A stretch of DNA of 40,074 bases from Chlamydiota bacterium. Lineage in GTDB: Bacteria > Chlamydiota > Chlamydiia > Chlamydiales > JABDDJ01. Below, piece by piece: positions 22,638-31,885 of this stretch. Location: the NCBI GenBank assembly GCA_013287645.1, contig JABDDJ010000022.1, positions 1-40,074 on the forward strand, in the 5' to 3' direction. Position 1 is the first letter of the stretch; each line of letters opens with the position of its first letter. The translations under genes and the position numbers were made by a program. A model generated the notes under the pieces. That model was not told where the DNA came from. It worked only from the letters and a program-made list of their open reading frames with translations, and did no database searches.

Positions 22638-25382
22638 ATGGCAACAATTTCCACACCGGTTTCTCACGATCAGAATAACTTTGGCTACTCATTCAACGCA
22701 ATTTTGTGGAATGTATTCTCTACATGCACCAGAGGTTTTCATAAAATCAAAGATGATGCGAATACTAATCATGATTTTAGCAGTCTCATCCTCCTAGCCT
22801 CCGACGCTCTAAAAGGTACCGGCACTCTATTTGGTGGCGGAATCTCCGAACATGCGACCCGCTCTCTCAAGAATGGGATGGCCATTGTTGACGGAACTCA
22901 AGTCTTTTGTGATCTTAACTTCTTCGTGAGCGGCGCTTGGAGAGAAGCAACATACTTCAATATTGCTCAACAAGCCTTTATCGTTACCGGTGAAGTTCTT
23001 AGTCAGGTAGTTTGGTTTTCTGAATTAGGCTTCTTTGCTCTAGGCACTATTGCAGAAACTCTAGGCGCAGGAGCTTCTGTCTTCGGCTCAGGCTTTTCCC
23101 TCGCTACAGGCGCCACCTGCATCATGGGTACAATTGGCTTAGGCTTCTTCTGCATGTCGATCAATTCGGCCATTAACTTCACGCATAGCGAAAATCTCTC
23201 TCAGAAAATCTATCATGCGCTCTTTTTTGCTCGCGCTGCCAGCCAGACCGGAGCCTGTGCCATGTTTGTCTACGCTTCCGTCATGGGCGCTGCTTTAGTA
23301 AGCTCTGCAGCCATCATTACGGCATTGACAATCTCTGCTATGGCCTTCTCAGTCTTTGCATCACTTTATCGCAACGGAAGTCTATCAGAAGTGGAGAAAC
23401 CTCTTCATCCTGATATTGAGCTTTATAAGCCTGATATTGAGCGTGATCCTAATAAACTCGAAAAAAATGGTTTCATGGCTGCTGCGAAGCAGGCTGCTGC
23501 AGATATAATGCAACCTGTTGCAGATATCGTTGACTGCACCGATTCTCTTGAAAAGGTCTGTAAAGCAGTTAGACCACTCCTTTTCTGGTTCTGCAAAGGG
23601 ATTAAAAAGGCTGGACTTGAATCTAATTCCCGATTTTTCCAAGGACTATTTGAAGGTTCCACTAACCTAGAAAAAGAGTTAGGCACCTATATCAAAGTCT
23701 TTGGTGGAATCAACTTCTTTAGCCGTATGAACGAATGGTTTGGCCGAAACGAAAAAGGCGACTATGTCTGGAAGGATTGGACCTATTTCCAAATGCGCAG
23801 AATGCAGTGCCTAACCGCTGGTCACTTCGTCGATTTCTTAGTATTTATGGAAATGTGCAAAGTGATCGAATTGGGTGCACTAGCTACAAAATATAGCTTC
23901 AATGGCCTTACGATTGCTCCGCTCCTCATGGCGCAACCCCTCTTTATCCTTGGATCGGCTATCTTTAGTTTCCTTAAATCGGGAGAAGATAAAGAAGATG
24001 CTGCAAATGCACCTGTTAAGGCTAGCAATAAGTCCGAAAAATGGAAAAATAAACCTGAGAATTGTAAAACGCCAGCCCAAGTACTAGATGTACCAAATTT
24101 CAAGGATAGCCTTCTTCAAGGAAGATTTGCTACTATTGAGGTTGAAAAAGAATTTTTAAATAATCCTGCCTCACTTAAAACCAAGAAGCATATTCTGGTT
24201 AATAGGTTACTGAATTGTACTGAACAGCAGCAGCAGAAAGATCTGCTACGTAATAACATCAATGCATTAAATGCTGTTATTGCTGAGGATGAAAATGTAC
24301 TCAATAGCCTGAAATCGGGATGGCTCACTTGGCCTTCACGTTGGGGCGAGATGGTTGATCTCACTAAAAAGATCAATGAACATAAAGAGCTCCTAAAGGT
24401 TAATAAGTACTATCAGTCACATACTGAGTTAAATAATACGCTGGCATATGATGAGTACCATGAGGGGATAAAAATTACAGTGGTGCCTAATCGATTCTAT
24501 GCCAGACGCGAAGACGTTGTTAATGGATATCTCACGAAAGAGGGCATTAAGATTGACTTACCAGATAACATCAATGCTACGCTTTCTCCAGAAACCCCCT
24601 ATGTTGTCTCTGCAGGAACAATGCTGACTTTAGCCAATGGAAAGACGATAAAGCTTAGGTCAGATGTTGAACTTACCTTAGAGGCAGGGGAAGAGCCTAT
24701 CTCTCTAAAAGACCTTAAGGCGGGTAAAGAAAAGCTCATCACTTCGTCAAAAATCAAATTTAATGTTGCTCCAGGTCAAAACTATACAGGACTAATCGAA
24801 GACACGACAGCTCTGCTAATGAATGCCGGAGAAGTTAAAATAATTCTCCACTCTGCGGATTCAATACAACTTATTGCAGACCAAGCAAAAGCCTTGCCTA
24901 TAGGAACTGAGCTGAAGTTTTCTAACGGAAAGACCATCACTATTACCGTACCGACAACCTTTGCGCTTAAACCAGGCGCTGCACCTATCACGTTGACAAA
25001 CAATGTTGAAGTATCTATCACCGCAAAATCATGCTTACGCGTTCAAGGCGGTTCAGTAGCAAATGCCTACCTCTTCAAGTGCATCAGCAAAATGCGCAGC
25101 TGGTCTTGGAACCAAGGCGTTAGTGCACGATTAGCGCCCAAAAACAACTTTAAGTCTGACATTGTACGCTGGTATGAAGCTGGAAAAGGTACACTCTGCA
25201 TAGGTGGTATTATAGCAATAGCTACAGCAGCAACAGCAGCAGCTCCTGTGTCGATCTTCTTAGCAGCTATGTCAGTGCCTGTAGGTGCTCTAGGTCTCTG
25301 GAACGTCGTTCTCGGAGCTGGTATCGACAAACTGAAGAAGAGAGATATAAATTACCAAGCTGTAAGCAAGTCTGTTTACTAA
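22638..25382 (+). CDS. Large lineage-specific membrane protein with beta-rich repeats
   Basis: A 914-residue protein of unknown function, with a GGAGGAAG ribosome binding site. Several hydrophobic blocks (residues about 105-180, 200-250, 390-440 and 860-905) suggest membrane insertion; the paired N-terminal blocks recall chlamydial inclusion membrane proteins. Between about 640 and 835 are two similar beta-rich units about 96 residues apart: GTMLTLANGKTIKL ... ELTLEAGEEPISL and GTELKFSNGKTITI ... FALKPGAAPITL. A short tandem duplication, PDIELYKPDIER, follows the first membrane blocks. Its own AT-rich upstream region (22548-22637) suggests separate expression from fmt. Inc-like function is only a possibility; no signal peptide is seen. 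Confidence 0.7.
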   Translation: MATISTPVSHDQNNFGYSFNAILWNVFSTCTRGFHKIKDDANTNHDFSSLILLASDALKGTGTLFGGGISEHATRSLKNGMAIVDGTQVFCDLNFFVSGAWREATYFNIAQQAFIVTGEVLSQVVWFSELGFFALGTIAETLGAGASVFGSGFSLATGATCIMGTIGLGFFCMSINSAINFTHSENLSQKIYHALFFARAASQTGACAMFVYASVMGAALVSSAAIITALTISAMAFSVFASLYRNGSLSEVEKPLHPDIELYKPDIERDPNKLEKNGFMAAAKQAAADIMQPVADIVDCTDSLEKVCKAVRPLLFWFCKGIKKAGLESNSRFFQGLFEGSTNLEKELGTYIKVFGGINFFSRMNEWFGRNEKGDYVWKDWTYFQMRRMQCLTAGHFVDFLVFMEMCKVIELGALATKYSFNGLTIAPLLMAQPLFILGSAIFSFLKSGEDKEDAANAPVKASNKSEKWKNKPENCKTPAQVLDVPNFKDSLLQGRFATIEVEKEFLNNPASLKTKKHILVNRLLNCTEQQQQKDLLRNNINALNAVIAEDENVLNSLKSGWLTWPSRWGEMVDLTKKINEHKELLKVNKYYQSHTELNNTLAYDEYHEGIKITVVPNRFYARREDVVNGYLTKEGIKIDLPDNINATLSPETPYVVSAGTMLTLANGKTIKLRSDVELTLEAGEEPISLKDLKAGKEKLITSSKIKFNVAPGQNYTGLIEDTTALLMNAGEVKIILHSADSIQLIADQAKALPIGTELKFSNGKTITITVPTTFALKPGAAPITLTNNVEVSITAKSCLRVQGGSVANAYLFKCISKMRSWSWNQGVSARLAPKNNFKSDIVRWYEAGKGTLCIGGIIAIATAATAAAPVSIFLAAMSVPVGALGLWNVVLGAGIDKLKKRDINYQAVSKSVY

Positions 25383-25387
25383 GCCTA

Positions 25388-25909
25388 GTGTCCAATCAAC
25401 TTCATATTCGCGAATGGATAATTGTAGCCCTATTCTTAGGGCTACTTCTTGGAATTTCAGCATTTGCCCTCGCAAAAAATTGCTGGAACTGCCAACCGCC
25501 AAAAGTACCTCACGAAAAAATCTCCGTCAAAGTCACCGGAGCCGTCGCTAAGCCGGGGACTTATACAGTTTCTAAGCAAGGGGGAGTTTCTGCTTTGCTT
25601 TCCTTAGCAGAACCTTTACCTAACGCTATCCTAACCGAAAAAATTAAAATACAAAAACAGGGTTCAGATTCCATTCTGCATATTCCCTGTGAAGAATATA
25701 CGCTTGTAGAGCTTGTCGGAGCGGTGTGTAAAGAAGGGGAGTATAAACTCCCCAAAAAAACGCGCATTTGTGATCTTCCTAAATTCGTAGAATTCTCTCC
25801 AGATGTCGATCCAAGCTTTCTAAAGCGAAAGCGTTTGCTCAAAGAAGGGGAGCTCCTCAACATACCCAAGAGGATAGGCACAAAAAAAAAGAAAAAAATA
25901 ACAGGATAA
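25388..25909 (+). CDS. Small membrane-anchored SLBB-like protein
   Basis: A 173-residue protein with GTG start, six bases after the previous stop. A single N-terminal membrane segment (residues about 9-29, REWIIVALFLGLLLG) is followed by a Cys-containing linker and two short repeats like SLBB domains: VKVTGAVAKPGTYTVSKQGG and VELVGAVCKEGEYKLPKKTR. SLBB domains occur in ComEA-like competence proteins and polysaccharide export proteins; here there is no helix-hairpin-helix, so neither role can be assigned. The C-terminal poly-Lys tail is encoded by the left arm of the hairpin that follows, an odd overlap of coding and terminator sequence. Confidence 0.65.
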   Translation: MSNQLHIREWIIVALFLGLLLGISAFALAKNCWNCQPPKVPHEKISVKVTGAVAKPGTYTVSKQGGVSALLSLAEPLPNAILTEKIKIQKQGSDSILHIPCEEYTLVELVGAVCKEGEYKLPKKTRICDLPKFVEFSPDVDPSFLKRKRLLKEGELLNIPKRIGTKKKKKITG

Positions 25910-26003
25910 GTAGGATAGGCAGGATAAGAAGGATTTATATATAATTTATTTATCCCTCTTATCCTGCCGACGAAGTCGATCCTGCTTATCCTGTTATTTT
26001 TTT
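25892..26003. terminator. Long imperfect hairpin with A-run and T-run ends
   Basis: The outer 19 bases, AAAAAAATAACAGGATAAG (25892-25910) and the matching CTTATCCTGTTATTTTTTT (25985-26003), pair perfectly. Inner AGGAT/ATCCT units pair with mismatches and one 10-base insertion. A-run and T-run ends make it a bidirectional intrinsic terminator candidate. The left arm contains the stop codon and the Lys-rich tail of the SLBB-like gene. Confidence 0.65.
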
Positions 26004-26039
26004 CGGGTATGGGTAAGGGCACGGAAAAGGAAGAAAATC

Positions 26040-26071
26040 GGGCACGGGCAAGGGCAAGGGCAGGGGCAGGG
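26040..26071 (+). promoter_or_regulatory. Six-run G-quadruplex motif ahead of rplC
   Basis: G-runs at 26040-26042, 26046-26048, 26052-26054, 26058-26060, 26063-26066 and 26069-26071 are separated by 2-3 base CA-type loops, which satisfies the classic G3N1-7 pattern. It lies between the hairpin at 25892 and the rplC leader. Whether it is upstream of or inside the rplC transcript is unknown. Confidence 0.6.
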
Positions 26072-26151
26072 AATTTTTTTTTATAAAGTCATATATTTTT
26101 GTTGTGGGAAATTACAGCGCTCTGTTAGTCTCACTGTTTAAGCTTCAAAAG

Positions 26152-26242
26152 TACCTTGAAAAAGGTAGTGTTCTGAAAGCTGCTAATGAGAACGCATTTC
26201 GTGCGTAACCCATTACCTCTTACAGAATAGCTCATATGAGCT
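26152..26242 (+). promoter_or_regulatory. Structured leader upstream of rplC
   Basis: The 26072-26321 region holds no gene. Within it are a 6-bp stem capped by GAAA (TACCTT 26152-26157, AAGGTA 26162-26167), an ACGCA/TGCGT stem near 26191-26205 and the 14-bp palindrome AGCTCATATGAGCT (26229-26242). Since this is the first gene of the ribosomal cluster, a leader bound by a ribosomal protein for autoregulation is plausible. No known leader consensus was recognised. Confidence 0.35.
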
Positions 26243-26321
26243 CTAAAGCTAATACATTTTACATAACACACTAGACCACAACTCTAGGACAGCGCAACTT
26301 TAGCAAGATAAGGATATTTAT

Positions 26322-27002
26322 ATGGCGCTAAAATTGATGGGAAAAAAACGCGGGATGACCCAGTATTTTGATGACAAAGGCAACTTGATTCCTTGCACCG
26401 TCATCGAAATAGAACCCAATGTCGTCACGCAAATTAAAACCAAAGAAAATGATGGCTACACAGCTGTACAGCTCGGGTCCGACAAAATAGTCACTAAAGA
26501 CTCACGCACAATTGCTAAACGTCTAGCAAAACCGCAAATCGGCCATTTTACAAAAAATAGCATCGCACCGCGTCGCAAACTCTCCGAAGCCAGACTCGAT
26601 GATGTCAGCAGCTACACTCTGGGACAAGAAGTCGGCGTCGAAGCCTTCGCTCAAATAGCCTACATCGATGTCACCGCCATGTCAAAAGGTAAAGGCTATC
26701 AAGGCGTCATGAAGCTGCATGGATATTCTGGTGGTCCCGCCTCGCACGGCTCTGGCTTCCATCGCCACGCAGGTTCTACCGGTATGCGCAGCACCCCAGG
26801 CCGCTGCTTAAAGGGCGGCCCACGCGCTAGCCATATGGGCCACGACCGCGTCACCGTACAAAATGTACAGATCGTTAAAATAGACCCCGAAAACCGCGTC
26901 ATCCTCGTCAAAGGCCAAGTGCCTGGTCATCGTCACGCGTACGTAACCATTGCTCCCGCAGTGAAAAAACGCATAGAACGCAAACGAAAAGCTGCGGCTT
27001 AA
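26322..27002 (+). CDS. rplC: Ribosomal protein L3
   Basis: Early 23S-binding protein that reaches toward the peptidyl transferase centre; 226 residues. Typical are MGKKRGMTQYF, the central loop GFHRHAGSTGMRSTPGR and NVQIVKIDPENRVILVKG. In the loop, the position of the Gln methylated in E. coli (GQNQTPG) reads GMRSTPG, so that modification is not expected. It is the first gene of the ribosomal cluster; rpsJ is absent upstream, as in chlamydiae. Confidence 0.97.
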   Translation: MALKLMGKKRGMTQYFDDKGNLIPCTVIEIEPNVVTQIKTKENDGYTAVQLGSDKIVTKDSRTIAKRLAKPQIGHFTKNSIAPRRKLSEARLDDVSSYTLGQEVGVEAFAQIAYIDVTAMSKGKGYQGVMKLHGYSGGPASHGSGFHRHAGSTGMRSTPGRCLKGGPRASHMGHDRVTVQNVQIVKIDPENRVILVKGQVPGHRHAYVTIAPAVKKRIERKRKAAA

Positions 27003-27031
27003 GGTACAAGATTTAGTTTGGAGATAGAAAA

Positions 27032-27721
27032 GTGGCAATAACCCTAAAAAAATACTCTCTCGAAGGCAAGCAGTTAGGCGAGATTGAATGCATCGACGCA
27101 CTCGCTCAAGCCGAAGCCAATGGCCAGATGATTAAAGACTACATCGTCGCCCTTCGCGCCAATGCTCGCCAATGGTCCGCCAACACGAAAGGTCGTTCTG
27201 AAGTAAAACATACGACCCGCAAACCACACGCCCAAAAAGGCACTGGTAACGCTCGTCAAGGAAGCCTCGTAGCACCGCAATTCCGCGGAGGCGGTCGCGT
27301 ATTTGGCCCCAAGCCAAAGTTCGACCAGCACGTACGCATTAATAAAAAAGAGCGCCGCGCTGCCATCCGCGCACTGCTCGCTGAAAAAATCCGCGAAAAT
27401 AGAGTAGCAATCATCGAAAATACAATGATGAAAAAACCCAAAACCTCTCAGATCGCTAAGCTACTCAATGAAATTAATCTGCCAGGTCGCACTCTCATCC
27501 TAGGTGAGAGCTTCACCCATGAAATCCCTGAAGAGGGAAAAACCTCCATCGTTCATGTCCATAACAACGCTCACCGCCACTTTGCCCTCAGCTCTCGCAA
27601 CATCCCCGGAGTAGAATTCCAACTGGCAAATACCATCAGCGGATATGATGTAGTTGTGGCCCATACGATTGTGATGAGCGAAAAAGCTCTTCGAGAAATT
27701 GAAGCTTGGCTGTGCCAATAA
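27032..27721 (+). CDS. rplD: Ribosomal protein L4
   Basis: 23S rRNA-binding protein whose extended loop lines the peptide exit tunnel. The loop is visible as TTRKPHAQKGTGNARQGS followed by FRGGGRVFGPKP. Length 229. The start is GTG 27032 with GGAGA upstream. In other bacteria L4 can repress its own operon; a comparable role could use the rplC leader, but nothing here proves it. Confidence 0.96.
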   Translation: MAITLKKYSLEGKQLGEIECIDALAQAEANGQMIKDYIVALRANARQWSANTKGRSEVKHTTRKPHAQKGTGNARQGSLVAPQFRGGGRVFGPKPKFDQHVRINKKERRAAIRALLAEKIRENRVAIIENTMMKKPKTSQIAKLLNEINLPGRTLILGESFTHEIPEEGKTSIVHVHNNAHRHFALSSRNIPGVEFQLANTISGYDVVVAHTIVMSEKALREIEAWLCQ

Positions 27722-27735
27722 AGTAAGGATTACGC

Positions 27736-28071
27736 ATGAGTACAAAAAGCCCCTATGACATTGTTAAGCGCCGCTATATCACAGAGAAAAGCACGCTTCT
27801 CACCTCATTGAAGGACAAAAACAGCAATCCAAGCCTACGTCGCTTTGAACTGCCAAAGTATGTGTTTATTGTCGATCCAAAGGCAACCAAAACCGAAATC
27901 GCTAGTGCTGTTGAAGAAATTTATGCCGACAGAAAAGTCAAAGTGACAGCTGTCAATACAATTAACGTCAAAGGCAAAATGCGTCGTGTACGTGGACGTT
28001 TGGGACGCACAACTGCCTTTAAAAAAGCTATAGTGACCCTTGAAAAGGGCGATGAGCTAGAAAGTGTATAA
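27736..28071 (+). CDS. rplW: Ribosomal protein L23
   Basis: 111 residues; sits at the tunnel exit, where SRP and trigger factor dock. IVKRRYITEKST opens the domain, YVFIVDPKATKTEIASAVEEIY and the basic loop VKGKMRRVRGRLGRTTAFKK are family hallmarks. AAGGA precedes the ATG. It is followed 24 bases later by rplB. Confidence 0.95.
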   Translation: MSTKSPYDIVKRRYITEKSTLLTSLKDKNSNPSLRRFELPKYVFIVDPKATKTEIASAVEEIYADRKVKVTAVNTINVKGKMRRVRGRLGRTTAFKKAIVTLEKGDELESV

Positions 28072-28095
28072 CTTAAAGAGCAAAGGCATCTAGAA

Positions 28096-28944
28096 ATGCT
28101 ACGCAAATATAGACCAATAACACCAGGGCAACGACGGCTTGTTCTGCCCATGCATGAGAACCTAACACGTGCTCGCCCAGGTGTCCGTGCAGTTGTAGAG
28201 CCTCATAAGCCACTTCTGCGCACCAAAAAAAGCCAAGCAGGGCGCTGTAAAGTCACTGGACGCATCACATGCAGACACAAAGGTGGCGGACATAAACAAC
28301 ATTATCGCGTCATAGACTTCAAGCGCGATAAAGAAAATATCCCTGCTAAAGTCGCCACGATAGAGTATGATCCTAACCGTTCAGCTTATATCGCCCTTCT
28401 CCACTACAAAGATGGAGAAAAACGCTATATCCTCGCACCAAATGGATTAAAAGCTGGAGACATTGTTCAGACTTCCTCCGAGCCTCCCTTTAACGTTGGC
28501 TGCTGCCTCAAACTAAAAGACATGCCATTAGGTATGACTATCTGCAATATCGAACTCAGCCCCGGAAAAGGGGGAAAACTAGTCCGTTCTGCAGGGCAAG
28601 AAGCACAGCTCATGGCTCGCAGCGGTGGCTACGCCAGCATCCGTCTACCATCAGGCGAGATGCGCCTAGTCAACGAAAATTGTCGCGCAACCATCGGCCA
28701 AGTCTCCAACCCCGAAAACAACCTAAGAGTTGAAGGTAAAGCTGGTCGTATGCGCTGGAAAGGCGTAAGACCTACTGTCCGCGGTACAGCAATGAACCCG
28801 GTAGATCACCCGCATGGAGGTGGTGAAGGCCGAAGCAAAGGTAATATCCCACAGACACCTTGGGCGATCTTCACACGCGGTCTTAGAACCCGTTCTCCAA
28901 GAAAATCTAATAAGCTTATCGTCAAAGACCGTAGGAAGAGATAA
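28096..28944 (+). CDS. rplB: Ribosomal protein L2
   Basis: One of the most conserved 50S proteins, needed for subunit joining and peptidyl transfer; 282 residues. [10 protein letters not shown] opens it, [17 protein letters not shown] and the C-terminal [13 protein letters not shown] (with the key His) are intact. It ends three bases before rpsS. Confidence 0.97.
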   Translation: MLRKYRPITPGQRRLVLPMHENLTRARPGVRAVVEPHKPLLRTKKSQAGRCKVTGRITCRHKGGGHKQHYRVIDFKRDKENIPAKVATIEYDPNRSAYIALLHYKDGEKRYILAPNGLKAGDIVQTSSEPPFNVGCCLKLKDMPLGMTICNIELSPGKGGKLVRSAGQEAQLMARSGGYASIRLPSGEMRLVNENCRATIGQVSNPENNLRVEGKAGRMRWKGVRPTVRGTAMNPVDHPHGGGEGRSKGNIPQTPWAIFTRGLRTRSPRKSNKLIVKDRRKR

Positions 28945-28947
28945 ACT

Positions 28948-29211
28948 ATGGCTAGATCCCTAAAAAAAGGTCCATTTGTAGACCACCATCTTCATAAGAA
29001 AATTAATGAAATGCGCAATGCATCCATCAAAAAGCCGATCAAAACATGGTCAAGACGCTCGATGATCATTCCCGATATGATCGGACTCACCTTTGATGTG
29101 CATAACGGCCGCAAATTCATCTCCGTTTTTGTTACAGAGAACATGGTCGGTCATCGTTTGGGTGAATTTTCCCCCACACGAACATTTAAAGGACACCCAG
29201 TAAAGAAGTAA
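28948..29211 (+). CDS. rpsS: Ribosomal protein S19
   Basis: 87 residues, 30S head protein that contacts S13 and t[18 protein letters not shown] and [20 protein letters not shown] are characteristic. Normal length, no anomalies. Confidence 0.97.
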   Translation: MARSLKKGPFVDHHLHKKINEMRNASIKKPIKTWSRRSMIIPDMIGLTFDVHNGRKFISVFVTENMVGHRLGEFSPTRTFKGHPVKK

Positions 29212-29220
29212 GGTAGCCCT

Positions 29221-29565
29221 ATGCATTTAGCAAGAGCAGTTAGCAAATATATGCGCATCAGTCCTCAAAAAGCGCGTCTCGCAGCAGGGCTCGTTCGTGG
29301 CAAATCCGTAGATGAAGCCACCACACAGCTCAAATTCTGCAGACTCAAAGGGGGTCGTATGCTCCTAAAGACTCTTGACAGCGCCGTTGCCAATGCCGAA
29401 CAAAAGTACGCGCGCCGTGAAGATCTCGTTGTCGTCGAAGTAAAAGTCGACGTAGGTCCAACAATCAAGCGTGCAAAGCCAAAGAACCGCGGCGGCCGTC
29501 ATCCAATCTTAAAACGCATGAGCCACTTTACCGTGATCGTTGCTAATCTAGAAGGAGTACGTTAA
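29221..29565 (+). CDS. rplV: Ribosomal protein L22
   Basis: 114 residues. Its beta hairpin reaches the exit tunnel, visible as [40 protein letters not shown] is the family opening. Its stop overlaps the rpsC start (TAATG), indicating coupling. Confidence 0.96.
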   Translation: MHLARAVSKYMRISPQKARLAAGLVRGKSVDEATTQLKFCRLKGGRMLLKTLDSAVANAEQKYARREDLVVVEVKVDVGPTIKRAKPKNRGGRHPILKRMSHFTVIVANLEGVR

Positions 29566-30224
29566 TGGGACAGAAAGTTAACCCAGTAGGATTCCGACTT
29601 GTCCGCAATAAAAAATGGCGGTCACAATGGTATGCCAATAAGCAAGAGTTCAATAAATTTATTGCAGAAGATCACCTCATCCGCAAAGAACTCATGAAAA
29701 AAGCATGCTGCCAAGGAGTCTCACGCATCATCATTCGCCGCATGAGCGATAAAGTAGAAGTGACTATTGTCACTGCCAGACCAGGACTCGTTATCGGCAA
29801 GAAAGGCCAAGAGATCGATATACTTAAAGCCGAACTAAGCAAACTGACCGGAAAAGACGTCTGGGTCGAAGTCGAAGAAGTCAAACGCCCCGACCTCGAT
29901 GCACAAATCGTTGCCGACGGCATTGCAAAGCAACTCGAACGACGTATCCCTTTCCGCCGCGCCATGAAAAAAGCGATGCAAGCCGCTATGGATGCTGGCG
30001 CAGCCGGTATTAAGGTACAATGCTCCGGCCGTTTAGGTGGCGCTGAAATCGCCCGCTCAGAGGGTTACAAAGAGGGGAGCACACCCCTACATACTCTCCG
30101 CGCTGATGTTGACTTCGCCTATGGCAGAGCCGAAACAGTCTACGGAAGCATCGGCGTCAAAGTCTGGATCTACCGCGGCGACGAAGTGATCGTATCCCCC
30201 TCAAGTAAGAAGGAGGTCGCTTAA
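29565..30224 (+). CDS. rpsC: Ribosomal protein S3
   Basis: 219 residues; lines the mRNA entry site. [16 protein letters not shown] opening ([12 protein letters not shown]), the KH domain [14 protein letters not shown] with GKKG loop, and the C-terminal [20 protein letters not shown] are intact. Three bases separate it from rplP. Confidence 0.97.
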   Translation: MGQKVNPVGFRLVRNKKWRSQWYANKQEFNKFIAEDHLIRKELMKKACCQGVSRIIIRRMSDKVEVTIVTARPGLVIGKKGQEIDILKAELSKLTGKDVWVEVEEVKRPDLDAQIVADGIAKQLERRIPFRRAMKKAMQAAMDAGAAGIKVQCSGRLGGAEIARSEGYKEGSTPLHTLRADVDFAYGRAETVYGSIGVKVWIYRGDEVIVSPSSKKEVA

Positions 30225-30226
30225 CC

Positions 30227-30646
30227 ATGGTCCTGATGCCAAAAAGAACAAAGCATCGCAAGATGCAGAAAGGCCAGTGCAGAGGTCTCTCAAAAGGCGG
30301 AAACTTCGTCAGCTTCGGCGAATTTGGCATCCAAGTCCTCGGCAGAGGCTGGATCACCAACAAGCAGATCGAAGCAGCACGCGTAGCCATCAACCGCTTC
30401 TTCCAACGTCGCGGTAAGGTTTGGATCCGCATATTCCCCGATAAGCCCGTGACCAAAAAGCCTGCTGAAGTACGTATGGGTAAAGGTAAAGGCGGCGTCG
30501 ACCATTGGGTTGCTGTCGTACGTCCTGGAAAAGTCCTCTTCGAAGTGGCTAACGTCCCAAGAGAACTTGCTCAAAGCGCCCTACGACGCGCTGCAGCGAA
30601 ATTAGGAATCCCTACGCGATTTGTTGAGCGCGTGGAACAAGTGTGA
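30227..30646 (+). CDS. rplP: Ribosomal protein L16
   Basis: 139 residues; contacts A-site t[18 protein letters not shown] at the start and [19 protein letters not shown] in the core are diagnostic. An extra MV precedes the usual LMPKRT opening; the ATG at 30236 in MPKRT is an alternative start. Confidence 0.96.
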   Translation: MVLMPKRTKHRKMQKGQCRGLSKGGNFVSFGEFGIQVLGRGWITNKQIEAARVAINRFFQRRGKVWIRIFPDKPVTKKPAEVRMGKGKGGVDHWVAVVRPGKVLFEVANVPRELAQSALRRAAAKLGIPTRFVERVEQV

Positions 30647-30654
30647 GGTAAACC

Positions 30655-30870
30655 ATGCTAAAAGCAGAAGAAATACGCGACAAAACCATCCTAGAGATAA
30701 AAGCTTTGCTGGTTGATGCTCGAAAAGAACTGTATGCGCTTGTCAACGCTGCGCAATTTACAAAAAAATATGAGAAACCACATCTCAAACGCGAAAAACG
30801 CAAAGAGATCGCCAGGTTACTCACAGTACTTCGTGCCAAATCTGTGCGTGAAGAAAGAGGTAATGAGTGA
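30655..30870 (+). CDS. rpmC: Ribosomal protein L29
   Basis: 71 residues, two-helix protein near the tunnel exit. [21 protein letters not shown] is typical of the first helix and [17 protein letters not shown] of the second. The TGA stop overlaps the rpsQ start. Confidence 0.93.
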   Translation: MLKAEEIRDKTILEIKALLVDARKELYALVNAAQFTKKYEKPHLKREKRKEIARLLTVLRAKSVREERGNE

Positions 30871-31124
30871 TGGATAGCCAGACAATACAGAAAAATAAAA
30901 GAAAAACTAAAAAAGGGATTGTCATCTCCGATAAGATGCAAAAGACTCTCGTTGTCCGCGTACAACGCACTCTTCTGCATCCACGATACGGAAAGGTCAT
31001 CACCCTCAATAAGAAATACTACGCACACTACGATGGCAGCGACATCAAAGTCGGCGACGAAGTGAGCATTATAGAAACACGCCCTCTATCTAAATTGAAA
31101 AGATGGCGCGTTGTGAGCAAGTAG
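30867..31124 (+). CDS. rpsQ: Ribosomal protein S17
   Basis: 85 residues, OB-fold primary 16S binder. [16 protein letters not shown] and [18 protein letters not shown] with [12 protein letters not shown] match the family. The start may be GTG 30867 or the adjacent ATG 30870; both overlap the rpmC end. Confidence 0.95.
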   Translation: MMDSQTIQKNKRKTKKGIVISDKMQKTLVVRVQRTLLHPRYGKVITLNKKYYAHYDGSDIKVGDEVSIIETRPLSKLKRWRVVSK

Positions 31125-31136
31125 AGAGGCAAAAAT

Positions 31137-31505
31137 ATGTTACAACAAGAAGCCCAAGCATTTGTTGCCGATAATTCCGGCGCCAAACGGGTCAAGATCA
31201 TTAAAGTTCTTGGCGGCACCCGGCGACGTTATGCGACAGTAGGCGATATCGTTGTGTGTTCGGTACAAGAAGCCGATCCACATGGAAATGTGAAGAAAGG
31301 AGACGTCGTACGCGCCGTCATCGTCCGCACACAAGCAGGCGTTCGACGCAAAGATGGAACTGTCCTCTACTTCGACAGTAATGCCGTCGTATTAATTGAC
31401 GAGAAGAAAAACCCACGCGGAACGCGTGTGTTCGGTTCTGTTGCACGTGAAGTACGTGACCGCGAATTTTTAAAAATCGCCTCACTTGCTCCCGAAGTGA
31501 TTTAA
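31137..31505 (+). CDS. rplN: Ribosomal protein L14
   Basis: 122 residues, intersubunit bridge protein and binding site of the silencing factor Rsf[38 protein letters not shown] and [16 protein letters not shown] are hallmarks. Confidence 0.97.
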   Translation: MLQQEAQAFVADNSGAKRVKIIKVLGGTRRRYATVGDIVVCSVQEADPHGNVKKGDVVRAVIVRTQAGVRRKDGTVLYFDSNAVVLIDEKKNPRGTRVFGSVAREVRDREFLKIASLAPEVI

Positions 31506-31522
31506 TAAAAGGTAACTGACTC

Positions 31523-31873
31523 ATGATGACAAAAAAACGTACAAAAAAAATCCGTAAGGGTGACAGAGTCATTGCTATCGCTGGGAACGAACGCGGACGC
31601 AGCGGCGAAGTGCTCGCTGTGATTGACGATAAAGTACTAGTACAAGGCCTCAATGTGCGCAAAAAGCATATGAAAGCAACACGCGAAAGCAAGGGCAGCA
31701 TTGTTAGCAGGGAAAGACCTATCCACCGTTCTAATGTCATGGTCTGTACTAGCGACGACACCCCCATTAAGTTAAAAGTGCATACCACCTCCTCAGGCGA
31801 ACGCCAGCTTGTCTACATAAAAGACGACAAGCAAGAGGTCTACCGCACCATTAAGCAAAAACACTCATCATAG
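31523..31873 (+). CDS. rplX: Ribosomal protein L24
   Basis: 116 residues, assembly initiator of the 50S subunit. The KOW motif is RKGDRVIAIAGNERGRSGEV. Two successive ATGs (31523 and 31526) are possible starts. The C-terminal part is a little longer than the shortest family members. Confidence 0.94.
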   Translation: MMTKKRTKKIRKGDRVIAIAGNERGRSGEVLAVIDDKVLVQGLNVRKKHMKATRESKGSIVSRERPIHRSNVMVCTSDDTPIKLKVHTTSSGERQLVYIKDDKQEVYRTIKQKHSS

Positions 31874-31885
31874 GGCGATGCGACG

